Of a stretch of 64,000 nt of DNA, positions 34,546 to 42,351 are shown in pieces. Below the pieces are notes generated by a model. That model was given only the letters and a program-made list of their open reading frames with translations. It made no database searches and had not been told where the DNA came from. The position numbers and the translations under genes were made by a program. This stretch comes from Clostridium_AW malenominatum (GTDB lineage: Bacteria > Bacillota > Clostridia > Clostridiales > Clostridiaceae). Positions within the stretch are counted from its first letter, which is position 1, and each line of letters starts with the position of its first letter. The stretch lies in assembly GCF_039521365.1 (NCBI RefSeq), contig NZ_BAAACF010000001.1, positions 744,001 to 808,000 on the forward strand. The letters run 5' to 3'.

Positions 34546-35040
34546 TTATTTTGCTTCACTAGCAGCTTTTAATATAGCATTATAATTAGGTTGTTCTGTT
34601 ATTTCATCTAGGTACTCGACATATACAATTTTATTGTTACTATCTATAACAAAGGCAGCTCTAGTAAGCAATCCTAATTCTTTAATGTATGTTCCATAAT
34701 TCTTTCCAACTAATCTATCCTTGAAATCAGATAGGGTAACTACATTTTTAATTCCATGAGCAGCACACCATCTAGCCTGAGCAAAAGGTAAATCCATTGA
34801 AAGTGTATATATAGACACATTTGCATGAGCTGTTGCTTTTTCATTAAAGGTTCTAGTTTCTAAATCACAAACGGGGGTATCTAGTGAAGGAACTGTTAAA
34901 AGTATTCTAATTCCCTTTGTATCTTTGAAAGACACTTCTTTTAAATCTTTATCTATAGCCACAAAATCAGGGGCTGTATCTCCAACTTTCAATATATTAC
35001 CTTCAAGGTTTAAAGGACTTCCGTTAAATTTTATAATCAT
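34546..35040 (-). CDS. tpx: Thiol peroxidase (atypical 2-Cys peroxiredoxin)
   Basis: A 164-residue Tpx. The peroxidatic cysteine is C58 in PSLDTPVCD and the resolving cysteine is C92 in ARWCAAHGI, the spacing of E. coli Tpx (C61/C95). It reduces hydrogen peroxide and alkyl hydroperoxides with thioredoxin as donor. The length is as usual. ATG 35040 follows AGGAGG. A long AT palindrome upstream may be a PerR/Fur-type operator, consistent with induction by peroxide. Confidence 0.95.
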   Translation of the reverse strand: MIIKFNGSPLNLEGNILKVGDTAPDFVAIDKDLKEVSFKDTKGIRILLTVPSLDTPVCDLETRTFNEKATAHANVSIYTLSMDLPFAQARWCAAHGIKNVVTLSDFKDRLVGKNYGTYIKELGLLTRAAFVIDSNNKIVYVEYLDEITEQPNYNAILKAASEAK

Positions 35041-35060
35041 TTTTGTACCTCCTAAGAATA

Positions 35061-35086
35061 TAATAATTATTAATTAATAATTATTA
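35061..35086. promoter_or_regulatory. 26-bp AT palindrome upstream of tpx
   Basis: A perfect palindrome centred at 35073/35074 made only of A and T, with core TTATTAATTAATAA. PerR boxes are also A/T-rich dyads, so PerR binding is possible, though an all-AT palindrome can arise by chance in this genome. Confidence 0.4.
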
Positions 35087-35194
35087 TTTATTAATTTGAT
35101 TGTATCATATGTAAATAATATTTTCAATAGTTTTGATAAATATTCATTATGTGTATATAATAATATTAAAATCTAGTGATAAAGGTGATAAAAG

Positions 35195-35854
35195 ATGAAG
35201 AAAAAAGTGGGAATTTTTATAGTAGCGTTAACAATATGCATAGGAATAACTTATAAATATAATACAAGTAATAAAAAAGAGATAGGTGTAACTCAAAAAA
35301 CAGTGACAGTAAGTAAACAGGAAAAAGAAGAATTAAACAATCACTTTACTATTTTTTCTAAATATAAACTAGAGGAGTTTAGTGAAAATTCATTAAGTGT
35401 AGAGAATGCAATAGATTTTGCAGTTCAGTATAATTTCGATAATAACTTTGAAAAATTTTCTATATATAAAGAAAGATGCTGTGCTTATATAGATAAAGAA
35501 TATATTGAAAAAACGGTAAATCATTATTTTGGAATTAATATTGATACATATAGTAGTACTGAAAAGCATGAATTTATTGAAGATAAATACATTGCACCCC
35601 TTGCTAGTGGAGGGTCCTATAATTTTTCAAAAATAATAAATTTATATGAAATAGAAAAAGATAAATTATTAGCGGAATTAGAAATTTATCATGCTGAAGG
35701 AAACTTTATGGGAGATATAAATGAGGATAAGGAAGCTTGGGAAAAAGGTGAGGGAGAAGTTCCAAAGCTCATTGGAAAGAAAAAAGCGGTACTAAAAAGG
35801 ATAAATGAAGGGGGAAAAGGAAGATATATATTATTGTCCTACGAAAATTTTTAA
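35195..35854 (+). CDS. Hypothetical secreted or membrane-anchored protein
   Basis: The 219-residue protein begins with a signal anchor (KKKVGIFIVALTICIGITY) and has a polar remainder without a motif I recognise. The middle part (EKFSIYKERCCAYIDKEYIE) has a cysteine pair; YNFSKIINLYEIEKDKLLAELEIYHAEG suggests an alpha/beta fold. It resembles small clostridial surface proteins of unknown role. ATG 35195 follows AAAGGTG. The oxidoreductase gene begins 13 bases after its stop, so the two may be cotranscribed. Confidence 0.7.
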   Translation: MKKKVGIFIVALTICIGITYKYNTSNKKEIGVTQKTVTVSKQEKEELNNHFTIFSKYKLEEFSENSLSVENAIDFAVQYNFDNNFEKFSIYKERCCAYIDKEYIEKTVNHYFGINIDTYSSTEKHEFIEDKYIAPLASGGSYNFSKIINLYEIEKDKLLAELEIYHAEGNFMGDINEDKEAWEKGEGEVPKLIGKKKAVLKRINEGGKGRYILLSYENF

Positions 35855-35867
35855 GGAAGGGTGGGTT

Positions 35868-37229
35868 ATGTATATGAAGAAGAGAATAGTTATAATTGGA
35901 GGAGTAGCAGGTGGAACAACTGCAGCAACTCAAGCTAGAAGAAATGATCCAGAGGTAGAAATTATTATATATGATAAGGATAAGGATGTATCCTATTCAG
36001 GATGTAGTTTGCCTTATTATATAGGAAAAGTAGTTAATAAAAGAGAGTCGGTTGTACCTAGAGAGGGTAAATACTTTAAAGATAAATTTAATGTGGATGT
36101 GAAAGTTTTACATGAGGTTCTTTCAATAGATTCTAAAAACAAAAAGGTAAGAGTAAAAAACTTAGTTAGTGGAGAAGAATTTGAGGATTTTTATACCACA
36201 TTAATCATAGCCACAGGGGCATCGCCTTTTGTTCCTAATAAAGAATGGATTAATAAAGAAAATGTATTTGTATTAAGAAATGTAGAGAGCGCTGATAGTA
36301 TAAAAAAATATATAGAAGAAAATAATCCTAAGAAAGCTTTAATTATTGGAACGGGATTTATAGGCATGGAGCTATGTGAGAACTTGATGGAAATAGGCAT
36401 TGAAACTACAGCAGTAGAGCTTAAAGATCAAATAATGCCACCTCTTGATAAGGAAATGGCAGATAGGATAGAAGAATATATAAAAGAAAAGGGTGTAATA
36501 GTATATACCGAAGAAGAAGTGAAAGAACTTAGAGGAGAAAAAAGGGTTACAGAGGTAATAACTAATAAAAGAAACCTAGAAACGGATATGGTTATACTTT
36601 CTATTGGTATTAAACCAAATACAGATTTAGCTGTAGAAGCAGGGGTAAAGCTAGGAAAAACTAAGGCTATTAGAGTAAATGAAAAAATGAAAACTAATGT
36701 AGAAGATATATATTCAGCTGGAGATTGCGCCGAAATTTATTCATTAATACATGAAGATTATGTTTATAGACCTCTTGGAACTACAGCCAACAAAATGGGA
36801 AGGGTAGCAGGGAAAAATGCTACAGGAGAAGATGTTTCTTTTGAGGGAATTCTCTCTACGGGTATATTTAAAATTTTTGATAAAACCGTAGCTTTTCTAG
36901 GTATGAGCGAAAAAGAGGCAAGGGGATTAAAGAAAGAAGTAGAGATATATAATATAAAGACATACAATAAACCACCTTTTATGAAGGGCGCCTCTATTAT
37001 GTATATAAAAATAGTTGTGGAAAAGTTAAGTGAAAGAATATTAGGTATACAAATAATTGGAGGAGAAGGAGTAGATAAGGCAATAGATACTTATGCAGCG
37101 GCTATAACCTTTGGTGCTAAAAAAGGAGATTTAGCCACTATTGACCTATCCTATTCCCCACCTTATTCTACGGTAAATACTCCAGTTGTTCAATCTGGAA
37201 TTATAATGGAGGGAAGTTTAGATAAATAA
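35868..37229 (+). CDS. CoA-disulfide reductase / NADH oxidase-like flavoprotein
   Basis: A 453-residue FAD enzyme of the pyridine nucleotide-disulfide family. The FAD fold is IVIIGGVAGGTTAATQARR, the single redox cysteine is C46 in SYSGCSLPYY, the NAD(P)H fold is ALIIGTGFIGMELCENL and the FAD closing motif is DIYSAGDCAEIYSL. A single N-terminal cysteine is typical of CoA-disulfide reductases, NADH oxidases and persulfide reductases; no C-terminal rhodanese domain is present. A redox role beside tpx fits. ATG 35868 or ATG 35874 are both possible starts. Confidence 0.88.
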   Translation: MYMKKRIVIIGGVAGGTTAATQARRNDPEVEIIIYDKDKDVSYSGCSLPYYIGKVVNKRESVVPREGKYFKDKFNVDVKVLHEVLSIDSKNKKVRVKNLVSGEEFEDFYTTLIIATGASPFVPNKEWINKENVFVLRNVESADSIKKYIEENNPKKALIIGTGFIGMELCENLMEIGIETTAVELKDQIMPPLDKEMADRIEEYIKEKGVIVYTEEEVKELRGEKRVTEVITNKRNLETDMVILSIGIKPNTDLAVEAGVKLGKTKAIRVNEKMKTNVEDIYSAGDCAEIYSLIHEDYVYRPLGTTANKMGRVAGKNATGEDVSFEGILSTGIFKIFDKTVAFLGMSEKEARGLKKEVEIYNIKTYNKPPFMKGASIMYIKIVVEKLSERILGIQIIGGEGVDKAIDTYAAAITFGAKKGDLATIDLSYSPPYSTVNTPVVQSGIIMEGSLDK

Positions 37230-37247
37230 AACTTTGGAGGGCGAACT

Positions 37248-39008
37248 ATGAAGAGAAGAACTGTAGAAAGAAATTTTAGAAAAATAAAAAATGAAATAGC
37301 CCACATAGAAAATTTAGTTAAAAACACAAAAAGTATAAATGGATTATGGGAACATGAAGGAGCAATTAGAAGGAAACTGCGGCATCTAAAGGAATTTGAA
37401 GGAGAAGATTTAAGAGACTTTCAAAAGATTTACGATAGATATTTAGAGGCATTAGAAAATGTATCTACTAAATTAATCAATGATTATAATAGAAAAAATA
37501 AGACAAATTTTACTTTTCATGAAGTAGTTAGAGGTAATTATGAGGCTTATTTAAAGTCAGGAATAATGAGTGTTTTAATAACTAGCCACATACCCAAGCT
37601 AGTTTTTAAAGAATTTGATGAAGTATTTCCTCAAAACCCTAAAGAGGAATATGAAGATGCAAGAAAAATTAAAAGAAATTTCTATCTTCACTTAGGGGAA
37701 ACTAATACAGGAAAAACTTACAATGCAATGGAACGATTAAAAGAGGTAAAAAAGGGGATATATTTGTCCCCTTTAAGAATATTAGCTCTTGAAAATTTTG
37801 AAAAACTTAATAGAGAAGGGGTAAAGTGCCACCTTCTAACAGGAGAAGAAGAAATATTAATTGAAGACGCAACACATATTTCTTGCACTATAGAAAAGCT
37901 AAATTTAAAAGAACAATATGATTTAGCAATAATAGATGAAATACAAATGATTAACGATGACTCTAGAGGAGCTGCTTGGACTAGAGCTCTATTAGGATTA
38001 AACTGCAAGGAAATACATGTATGTGGTGCAATAAACTCTAAGGAAATATTAATAGATATAATAGAGGACTGCAGAGATAATTACGAAATTAAAGAGTATA
38101 AAAGAAGTGTTCCACTGGAAATTCAGCATAGAAGTTTTTCATACGGGGATATAGAAGCAGGAGATGCCTTGGTGGTATTTTCTAAAAAAAGAGTGTTACA
38201 ACTTGCTTACTACTATGGTGACTTAGGTATAAAAGCTAGTTTAATTTATGGAGATTTACCACCAGAGGTTAGAAGAAAGCAATATGAGCAGTTTATTAAC
38301 AAAGAAACCACTATTTTAATAACCACAGATGCTATTGGCATGGGAGTTAATCTGCCTATAAGAAGAATAATATTCATGGATGTTAAAAAATTTGATGGCA
38401 ATGAGGTAAGATTTTTAACATCTCAAGAGGTGAAACAAATTGGTGGTAGAGCTGGAAGAAAAGGAATATATGAAGTAGGATATTTAACTTCCTTTGGAAG
38501 TGGTCAAAGTTTTATTGAGGAAATGATAAATAGTGAAGATGAGATAATAGACACTGCGGTTATAGGCCCTAGTGAGGCCATACTTAGAATTAAAGGACTA
38601 CCATTAAAAGAAAAATTAGCACTATGGAGTACAAGGGAAGAAAAAACTCCGTTTTATAGAAAGATGGATATAAGCGAATACTTAATAGTTTTAGAAAGCA
38701 TTAAAGGATATAAACTAGAAGAAGCCCTCCAATGGCAAACATTAAAAATTCCTTTTGATGTGACAACTCCAGAAATAATGGAGCAGTTTTTAAACTATAT
38801 GGATGAATTATTTATAGCTAGAAGAAAGGCTATTACACTTCCGAAATTCAAAACAAAAGAACTTTATGAGCTAGAATTATATTACCAAAAGATAAATCTT
38901 TATTATTCTTTTTCAAAGGTTTTCGAATTACCTTTCGATGAAGAGTGGGTTTATGAAGAAAGAATTAGGGTTAGTGAGGAAATAAATAATATTTTGAAAG
39001 GAATATAA
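37248..39008 (+). CDS. Suv3-like RNA helicase
   Basis: The 586-residue protein has helicase motif I as LGETNTGKTYNAMERL near residue 148, motif II as DLAIIDEIQMI near 226 (DEIQ in place of DEAD), motif V-VI region as TTDAIGMGVNLPIRRIIF and QIGGRAGRKG. This set matches the Suv3 group, known mainly from mitochondria, where it unwinds RNA for a degradosome. The N-terminal 145 residues are helical. The clostridial copy presumably acts in RNA turnover. ATG 37248 follows GGAGGG; the gene is 18 bases after the CoA-disulfide reductase-like gene. Confidence 0.88.
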   Translation: MKRRTVERNFRKIKNEIAHIENLVKNTKSINGLWEHEGAIRRKLRHLKEFEGEDLRDFQKIYDRYLEALENVSTKLINDYNRKNKTNFTFHEVVRGNYEAYLKSGIMSVLITSHIPKLVFKEFDEVFPQNPKEEYEDARKIKRNFYLHLGETNTGKTYNAMERLKEVKKGIYLSPLRILALENFEKLNREGVKCHLLTGEEEILIEDATHISCTIEKLNLKEQYDLAIIDEIQMINDDSRGAAWTRALLGLNCKEIHVCGAINSKEILIDIIEDCRDNYEIKEYKRSVPLEIQHRSFSYGDIEAGDALVVFSKKRVLQLAYYYGDLGIKASLIYGDLPPEVRRKQYEQFINKETTILITTDAIGMGVNLPIRRIIFMDVKKFDGNEVRFLTSQEVKQIGGRAGRKGIYEVGYLTSFGSGQSFIEEMINSEDEIIDTAVIGPSEAILRIKGLPLKEKLALWSTREEKTPFYRKMDISEYLIVLESIKGYKLEEALQWQTLKIPFDVTTPEIMEQFLNYMDELFIARRKAITLPKFKTKELYELELYYQKINLYYSFSKVFELPFDEEWVYEERIRVSEEINNILKGI

Positions 39009-39083
39009 GGGAGGAACTGTTTTGAAAAATAAACATATTATGTATTATAAGATCCTTCCTTGAAATAATATAACTTTTACTAT

Positions 39084-39596
39084 ATGGGAAAACATTATTA
39101 CTACAGAAATCAAAGGATAAACTACTGGCAATTCTTATTGTTAGTAGTTTTTTGTTTAATGTTATCGAATAATATTGAATATTATAAAAGATATATGATG
39201 CTGAATTTATTAAAGAAATCCTTGGAAAATCAGAAAAATATCAAAAAAGAATCCGTTAAAAAAGAAAAAAATAGAAAAAACTTGGAGGTGAAGAGGAAAG
39301 GTTATATTAGTGGGGAACATAAGGAAGGATTAATTGTAGCGGATGAAAAAAAGAATATTGCCCATGATTTTCCAAACCATATTTCAAAATTTAAAGGTGA
39401 AACAGTAACAATATTTGTATCAGCCGGTGGAAGAGCTTCAGAAGGTTTTACAGGTGTATTTTTAAACTCAAATAATGATTTTGTAACACTTATATCAATA
39501 ATAAGTTCTTCGGAGAAATGTATTAAAGATAGCCTTGGAAGTATTGTTGATATTCCAATAGAGAAAATAGTGGCTTTTGTTCATAACACTGTATAG
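39084..39596 (+). CDS. Membrane-anchored protein with LSm-like C-terminal barrel
   Basis: The 170 residues comprise a hydrophobic segment at about 15-31 (YWQFLLLVVFCLMLSNN), a lysine-rich linker (35-90), and a C-terminal domain of 75 residues (FPNHISKFKGETVTIFVSAGG through IEKIVAFVHNTV). This last domain is clearly the same as in the two genes downstream, ending in the same (I/V)(D/E)(K/R)I-FVHNT(V/L) signature. No good ribosome site precedes ATG 39084, so the start is uncertain. It probably anchors the barrel domain at a spore membrane or cell membrane. Confidence 0.6.
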   Translation: MGKHYYYRNQRINYWQFLLLVVFCLMLSNNIEYYKRYMMLNLLKKSLENQKNIKKESVKKEKNRKNLEVKRKGYISGEHKEGLIVADEKKNIAHDFPNHISKFKGETVTIFVSAGGRASEGFTGVFLNSNNDFVTLISIISSSEKCIKDSLGSIVDIPIEKIVAFVHNTV

Positions 39597-39606
39597 AAAT
39601 TCAGTA

Positions 39607-39633
39607 ACATGTTTAAAACCTCCACATAGTATA
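39607..39633 (+). promoter_or_regulatory. Sigma-K-like promoter
   Basis: AC (39607-39608), 16 bases, then CATAGTATA (39625-39633) fits the sigma-K pattern AC-N16-CATA-N3-TA. The same architecture precedes the next paralogue, so it is unlikely to be chance. Confidence 0.65.
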
Positions 39634-39683
39634 TATTAAGGTTAAAAGCCTAAAAATTAAATGCAATAGGAGGTAAAGTGATT

Positions 39684-40016
39684 ATGAGTTGCGGACAAGA
39701 TCCTAATTTTGTAGACCATATATCTAGATTTATAGGAGAAGTTGTAACAGTATATACTACTAGCGGTGGAGACTCTGGAGAAGGGTTCACTGGCGTTCTT
39801 TTAGCAGCAAACAGGAACTTTATAAGATTATTAACAAGAATAGGCCCTGCTCCAGCATGTGCTTTAGGAAGCTGCTGTGATAGAGACAGAGATAGAGATG
39901 ACAGAGGCAGAGATAGAGATGATAGAGGAAGAATAAATTGTAGATTTAGTAATACTGGATCTGTAGTTGATATTCCAGTTGATAGAATAGCTTCTTTCGT
40001 TCACAATACACTTTAA
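39684..40016 (+). CDS. Small LSm-like barrel protein with Arg/Asp-rich loop, probable spore-layer protein
   Basis: A 110-residue protein. Two half-barrels (FVDHISRFIGEVVTVYTTSG and SVVDIPVDRIASFVHNTL) are separated by a cysteine-rich turn (ACALGSCC) and a 17-residue DR/DRGR repeat. The short strand pattern is that of an SH3/LSm-like barrel and resembles DUF2642-type proteins found in spore coats; that name is from memory. ATG 39684 is nine bases after GGAGGT, better than GTG 39678. A sigma-K-like promoter supports mother-cell expression late in sporulation. Confidence 0.72.
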   Translation: MSCGQDPNFVDHISRFIGEVVTVYTTSGGDSGEGFTGVLLAANRNFIRLLTRIGPAPACALGSCCDRDRDRDDRGRDRDDRGRINCRFSNTGSVVDIPVDRIASFVHNTL

Positions 40017-40092
40017 ATTTAGATAAGCTACAGGATATGATTTGATAAATTTTAAAGATCATAAGATAATAATTACAAATTAATGTGGGAAT

Positions 40093-40140
40093 AAGGGCTA
40101 GAGGAAAGGAGTTGTTGTAACCCAAATATCCTCTAGTCTT
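40093..40140 (+). terminator. Terminator between the paralogues
   Basis: AAGGGCTAGAGGA and TCCTCTAGTCTT pair over about 12 bases with one bulge around a 23-base loop. Confidence 0.55.
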
Positions 40141-40182
40141 AAATATTTGCAAAAAATATTTGTTTTGTAAATTATTTTAGTA

Positions 40183-40209
40183 ACAGCTTAGAATAGACTA
40201 CATACTATA
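40183..40209 (+). promoter_or_regulatory. Sigma-K-like promoter, second copy
   Basis: AC (40183-40184), 16 bases, then CATACTATA (40201-40209). It has the same AGTAAC or AGTAACA-like start, spacing and -10 as the site before the previous gene. Confidence 0.65.
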
Positions 40210-40261
40210 TATTAGGCGTAAAAGCTATAAAATATAAATACTGTAGGAGGTAAAGTGGATT

Positions 40262-40594
40262 ATGGGTGAATTTGTAAATCATATGACTAGATATATAGGA
40301 GAAGTTGTAACTGTATATACTACTAGTGGTGGAGATTCAGGAGAAGGTTTCACAGGAATTCTTTTAGCAGTGAATAATAACTTTATAAGATTAGTAGATA
40401 GAATAGGCCCAGCTCCAGCATGTGCTTTAGGAAGTTGTTGTAGAGATAGAGACAGATGTAGAGAAGGATCAGATAGAAGAGATGACGGAAGAGAAGACAA
40501 CCAGGGAAGACCAAGTTGCGATGTTAGAACTACAGGAGCTATTTCAGATATTCCAGTTGACAGAATAGCTGCTTTTGTTCACAACACATTATAG
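40262..40594 (+). CDS. Small LSm-like barrel protein, paralogue
   Basis: A 110-residue paralogue of the preceding protein, sharing FIGEVVTVYTTSGGDSGEGF-type strands (here RYIGEVVTVYTTSGGDSGEGF minus one), the DRIGPAPACALGSCC turn and the IPVDRIAAFVHNTL end. The charged loop is shorter and more varied (DRCREGSDRRDDGRED). ATG 40262 follows AGGAGGT. The gene pair is an evident duplication including its promoter. A structural or surface role in the spore is inferred. Confidence 0.72.
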   Translation: MGEFVNHMTRYIGEVVTVYTTSGGDSGEGFTGILLAVNNNFIRLVDRIGPAPACALGSCCRDRDRCREGSDRRDDGREDNQGRPSCDVRTTGAISDIPVDRIAAFVHNTL

Positions 40595-40601
40595 ATAATC
40601 T

Positions 40602-40652
40602 AAAAAAACTAGTTGGGATAGCTTAGATTTAGCTATTTTCAACTAGTTTTTT
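40602..40652 (+). terminator. Strong nested terminator
   Basis: AAAAAACTAGTTG pairs with CAACTAGTTTTTT, and an inner GATAGCT/AGCTATT stem extends it; a T-rich tail follows. Confidence 0.9.
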
Positions 40653-40964
40653 ATTTATGATACTTATTTTTATTTTGTAATTAATTCAAATATATGTAAA
40701 TAATAATAGAGGATTTTGGTGGAAATTTTAGCATAGCTACGATAGTACAAGCTATTTTTTTATAACAAGGCACCATAAACTTACATTGGTAGAAAACTGA
40801 TAATAACCTCCTTTATTTACTTCTTGCCAACTGCTAATATATATATTATGTTTTGAAACGTACAAAATTCAATAAGATTCAAAAATGATTCGACTTTGAA
40901 TAAGGAGAATGTATTTTCATATTATGTATAAACTAAAAGAGATTTTTGAAAAGAGGTGGTGTCT
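40653..40964 (+). promoter_or_regulatory. Spacer with probable V-ATPase promoter
   Basis: This 312-base stretch has no credible gene. The best promoter is TTGAAT (40896-40901) and TATTAT (40920-40925), 18 bases apart, giving a start near 40932 and a short leader to GTG 40965. ATTCAAA and TTTGAAT arms just upstream form a weak dyad. Nothing else was recognised. Confidence 0.5.
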
Positions 40965-41288
40965 GTGAAAAGAGAAATAGAAAGCTTAATAGCTTTGGAT
41001 CAAGAATTGGTCAGCTATTTAGAAATAAAAGAAAATGAAATAATAAAGGAGAAGGAAGGTGTAAAAAATAAAATTGAAAAGTTATGGGCAGAGGTTGAGG
41101 ATGAGCTAAAGGCTTTAAGAGAAAGAACTTCAGAAGAATATGATAAAAAAACCCATGATGAAGTAATAACTTTAAAGACAGAGACAAGAAATAAGGTTGA
41201 AGAGTCAAATAAGAAATATCAGGCAATAAAAGAAGCTCTAATAAAAGATACTATGGATTATATAATTAATTCCTCTAAGGGGGAGTAG
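40965..41288 (+). CDS. V-type ATP synthase subunit G/H (peripheral stalk)
   Basis: The 107-residue protein is almost wholly helical and highly charged (EIKENEIIKEKEGVKNKIEK), as expected of the coiled-coil subunit that pairs with subunit E in the peripheral stalk (NtpF/AtpH). GTG 40965 is chosen; it lies five to six bases after AAGAGGTGG, while the upstream GTG 40956 is part of that site. It opens the nine-gene V-type ATPase operon, two bases before subunit C. Confidence 0.8.
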   Translation: MKREIESLIALDQELVSYLEIKENEIIKEKEGVKNKIEKLWAEVEDELKALRERTSEEYDKKTHDEVITLKTETRNKVEESNKKYQAIKEALIKDTMDYIINSSKGE

Positions 41289-41290
41289 CT

Positions 41291-42340
41291 ATGGGAAGTA
41301 TAACTAGATATGCAGCTATAAATTCTAAACTTAAAGCAATGGAAAGAAGATTTTTAAGTAAAGAGCAATACAGGAAAATTTTCCAATGCATGAGCTATGA
41401 AGAAGTTGCAAACTATATAAAAGATTATACCTTGTATGGTGAAGTTTATAAAAATTATTTTGGAGAAGAAATTCAAGAAGAAAATATTCAATATGCTTTA
41501 ATGAAGGAGCATATAAATAACTTTCACAGCATTAGTAGCTTTTTTAACGGTGAATATAAAAAGTTATTTAATATTATGTTTATGAAATATCAGTTTGAAG
41601 ATTTAACATTAGTAATTAGGGAAAAACACACAGGGAGAAATCATATAAATATAAAATCTCTAATAACCTACGACAGCCCATTAAACAAAATACCCTTTGA
41701 AAAGGTCATAGGTGCTAAAGATGTAAATGAAGTTATGAGTATATTAAAGGATAGTGCCTATAAAAAATATCTTCACAGTAATATAGACTTCCAAAATGAT
41801 GAAAGTTTATTTAGACTAGAAATGTCTTTAGACTATATATATTATACAGAGATAATAAAAGTTTTGGATAGATTAGATAGGGAAGATAAAGTCATAATGA
41901 AGGGCATGGTAGGAGTTTATATAGACCTTTTAAATCTACAATTTATTTATAGAGCTAAGAAATATTATAATCTTACACCAGAAGAAATCTTGAACAGAAC
42001 AATACCTAATGGATATAAAATCAATATAAATAAGTTAAAAGAATTATGTTACACTAAAAACCTTGATGAGTTTATAAGTATTTTACAGAAAACTAAATAC
42101 AAAGACTTATTTAAATATGGGTTGAAAGAAGATTATATGCTACAAAGAGATATTTTGGATTACATAAGAAAAATTCATCTAAAGTATAAAAAAGAGCATA
42201 AAAACAATATAGGCACAGTTTTTTCATATCTTCAACTGGCATTATTTGAAATAAAAGACATTATATCCCTCATGGAAGCGAAGAGATATAATGTAGCCGA
42301 TGAAGAATTGTTAAATTATATAAGCTTTAATATTGATTGA
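41291..42340 (+). CDS. V-type ATP synthase subunit C (d-type, central socket)
   Basis: A 349-residue protein, the usual size for the funnel-shaped subunit C (Vma6/d-like) that links the rotor stalk to the c-ring. The opening GSITRYAAINSKLKAMERRFLS and the middle VGVYIDLLNLQFIYRAKKYY are family-typical. It is placed before subunit I, whereas many bacterial operons have it after E. ATG 41291 follows GGGGGAG. It overlaps the following in-frame upstream ATG of subunit I by a few bases. Confidence 0.88.
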   Translation: MGSITRYAAINSKLKAMERRFLSKEQYRKIFQCMSYEEVANYIKDYTLYGEVYKNYFGEEIQEENIQYALMKEHINNFHSISSFFNGEYKKLFNIMFMKYQFEDLTLVIREKHTGRNHINIKSLITYDSPLNKIPFEKVIGAKDVNEVMSILKDSAYKKYLHSNIDFQNDESLFRLEMSLDYIYYTEIIKVLDRLDREDKVIMKGMVGVYIDLLNLQFIYRAKKYYNLTPEEILNRTIPNGYKININKLKELCYTKNLDEFISILQKTKYKDLFKYGLKEDYMLQRDILDYIRKIHLKYKKEHKNNIGTVFSYLQLALFEIKDIISLMEAKRYNVADEELLNYISFNID

Positions 42341-42351
42341 GAGGTGAGTTT

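Noticed and set aside
39022..39063. A 13-codon ORF (TTG start after GGAGG) between the helicase and the first barrel gene
   Set aside because: It is out of frame with the next gene, has no conserved look and may simply reflect a displaced ribosome site; not enough to call a gene.
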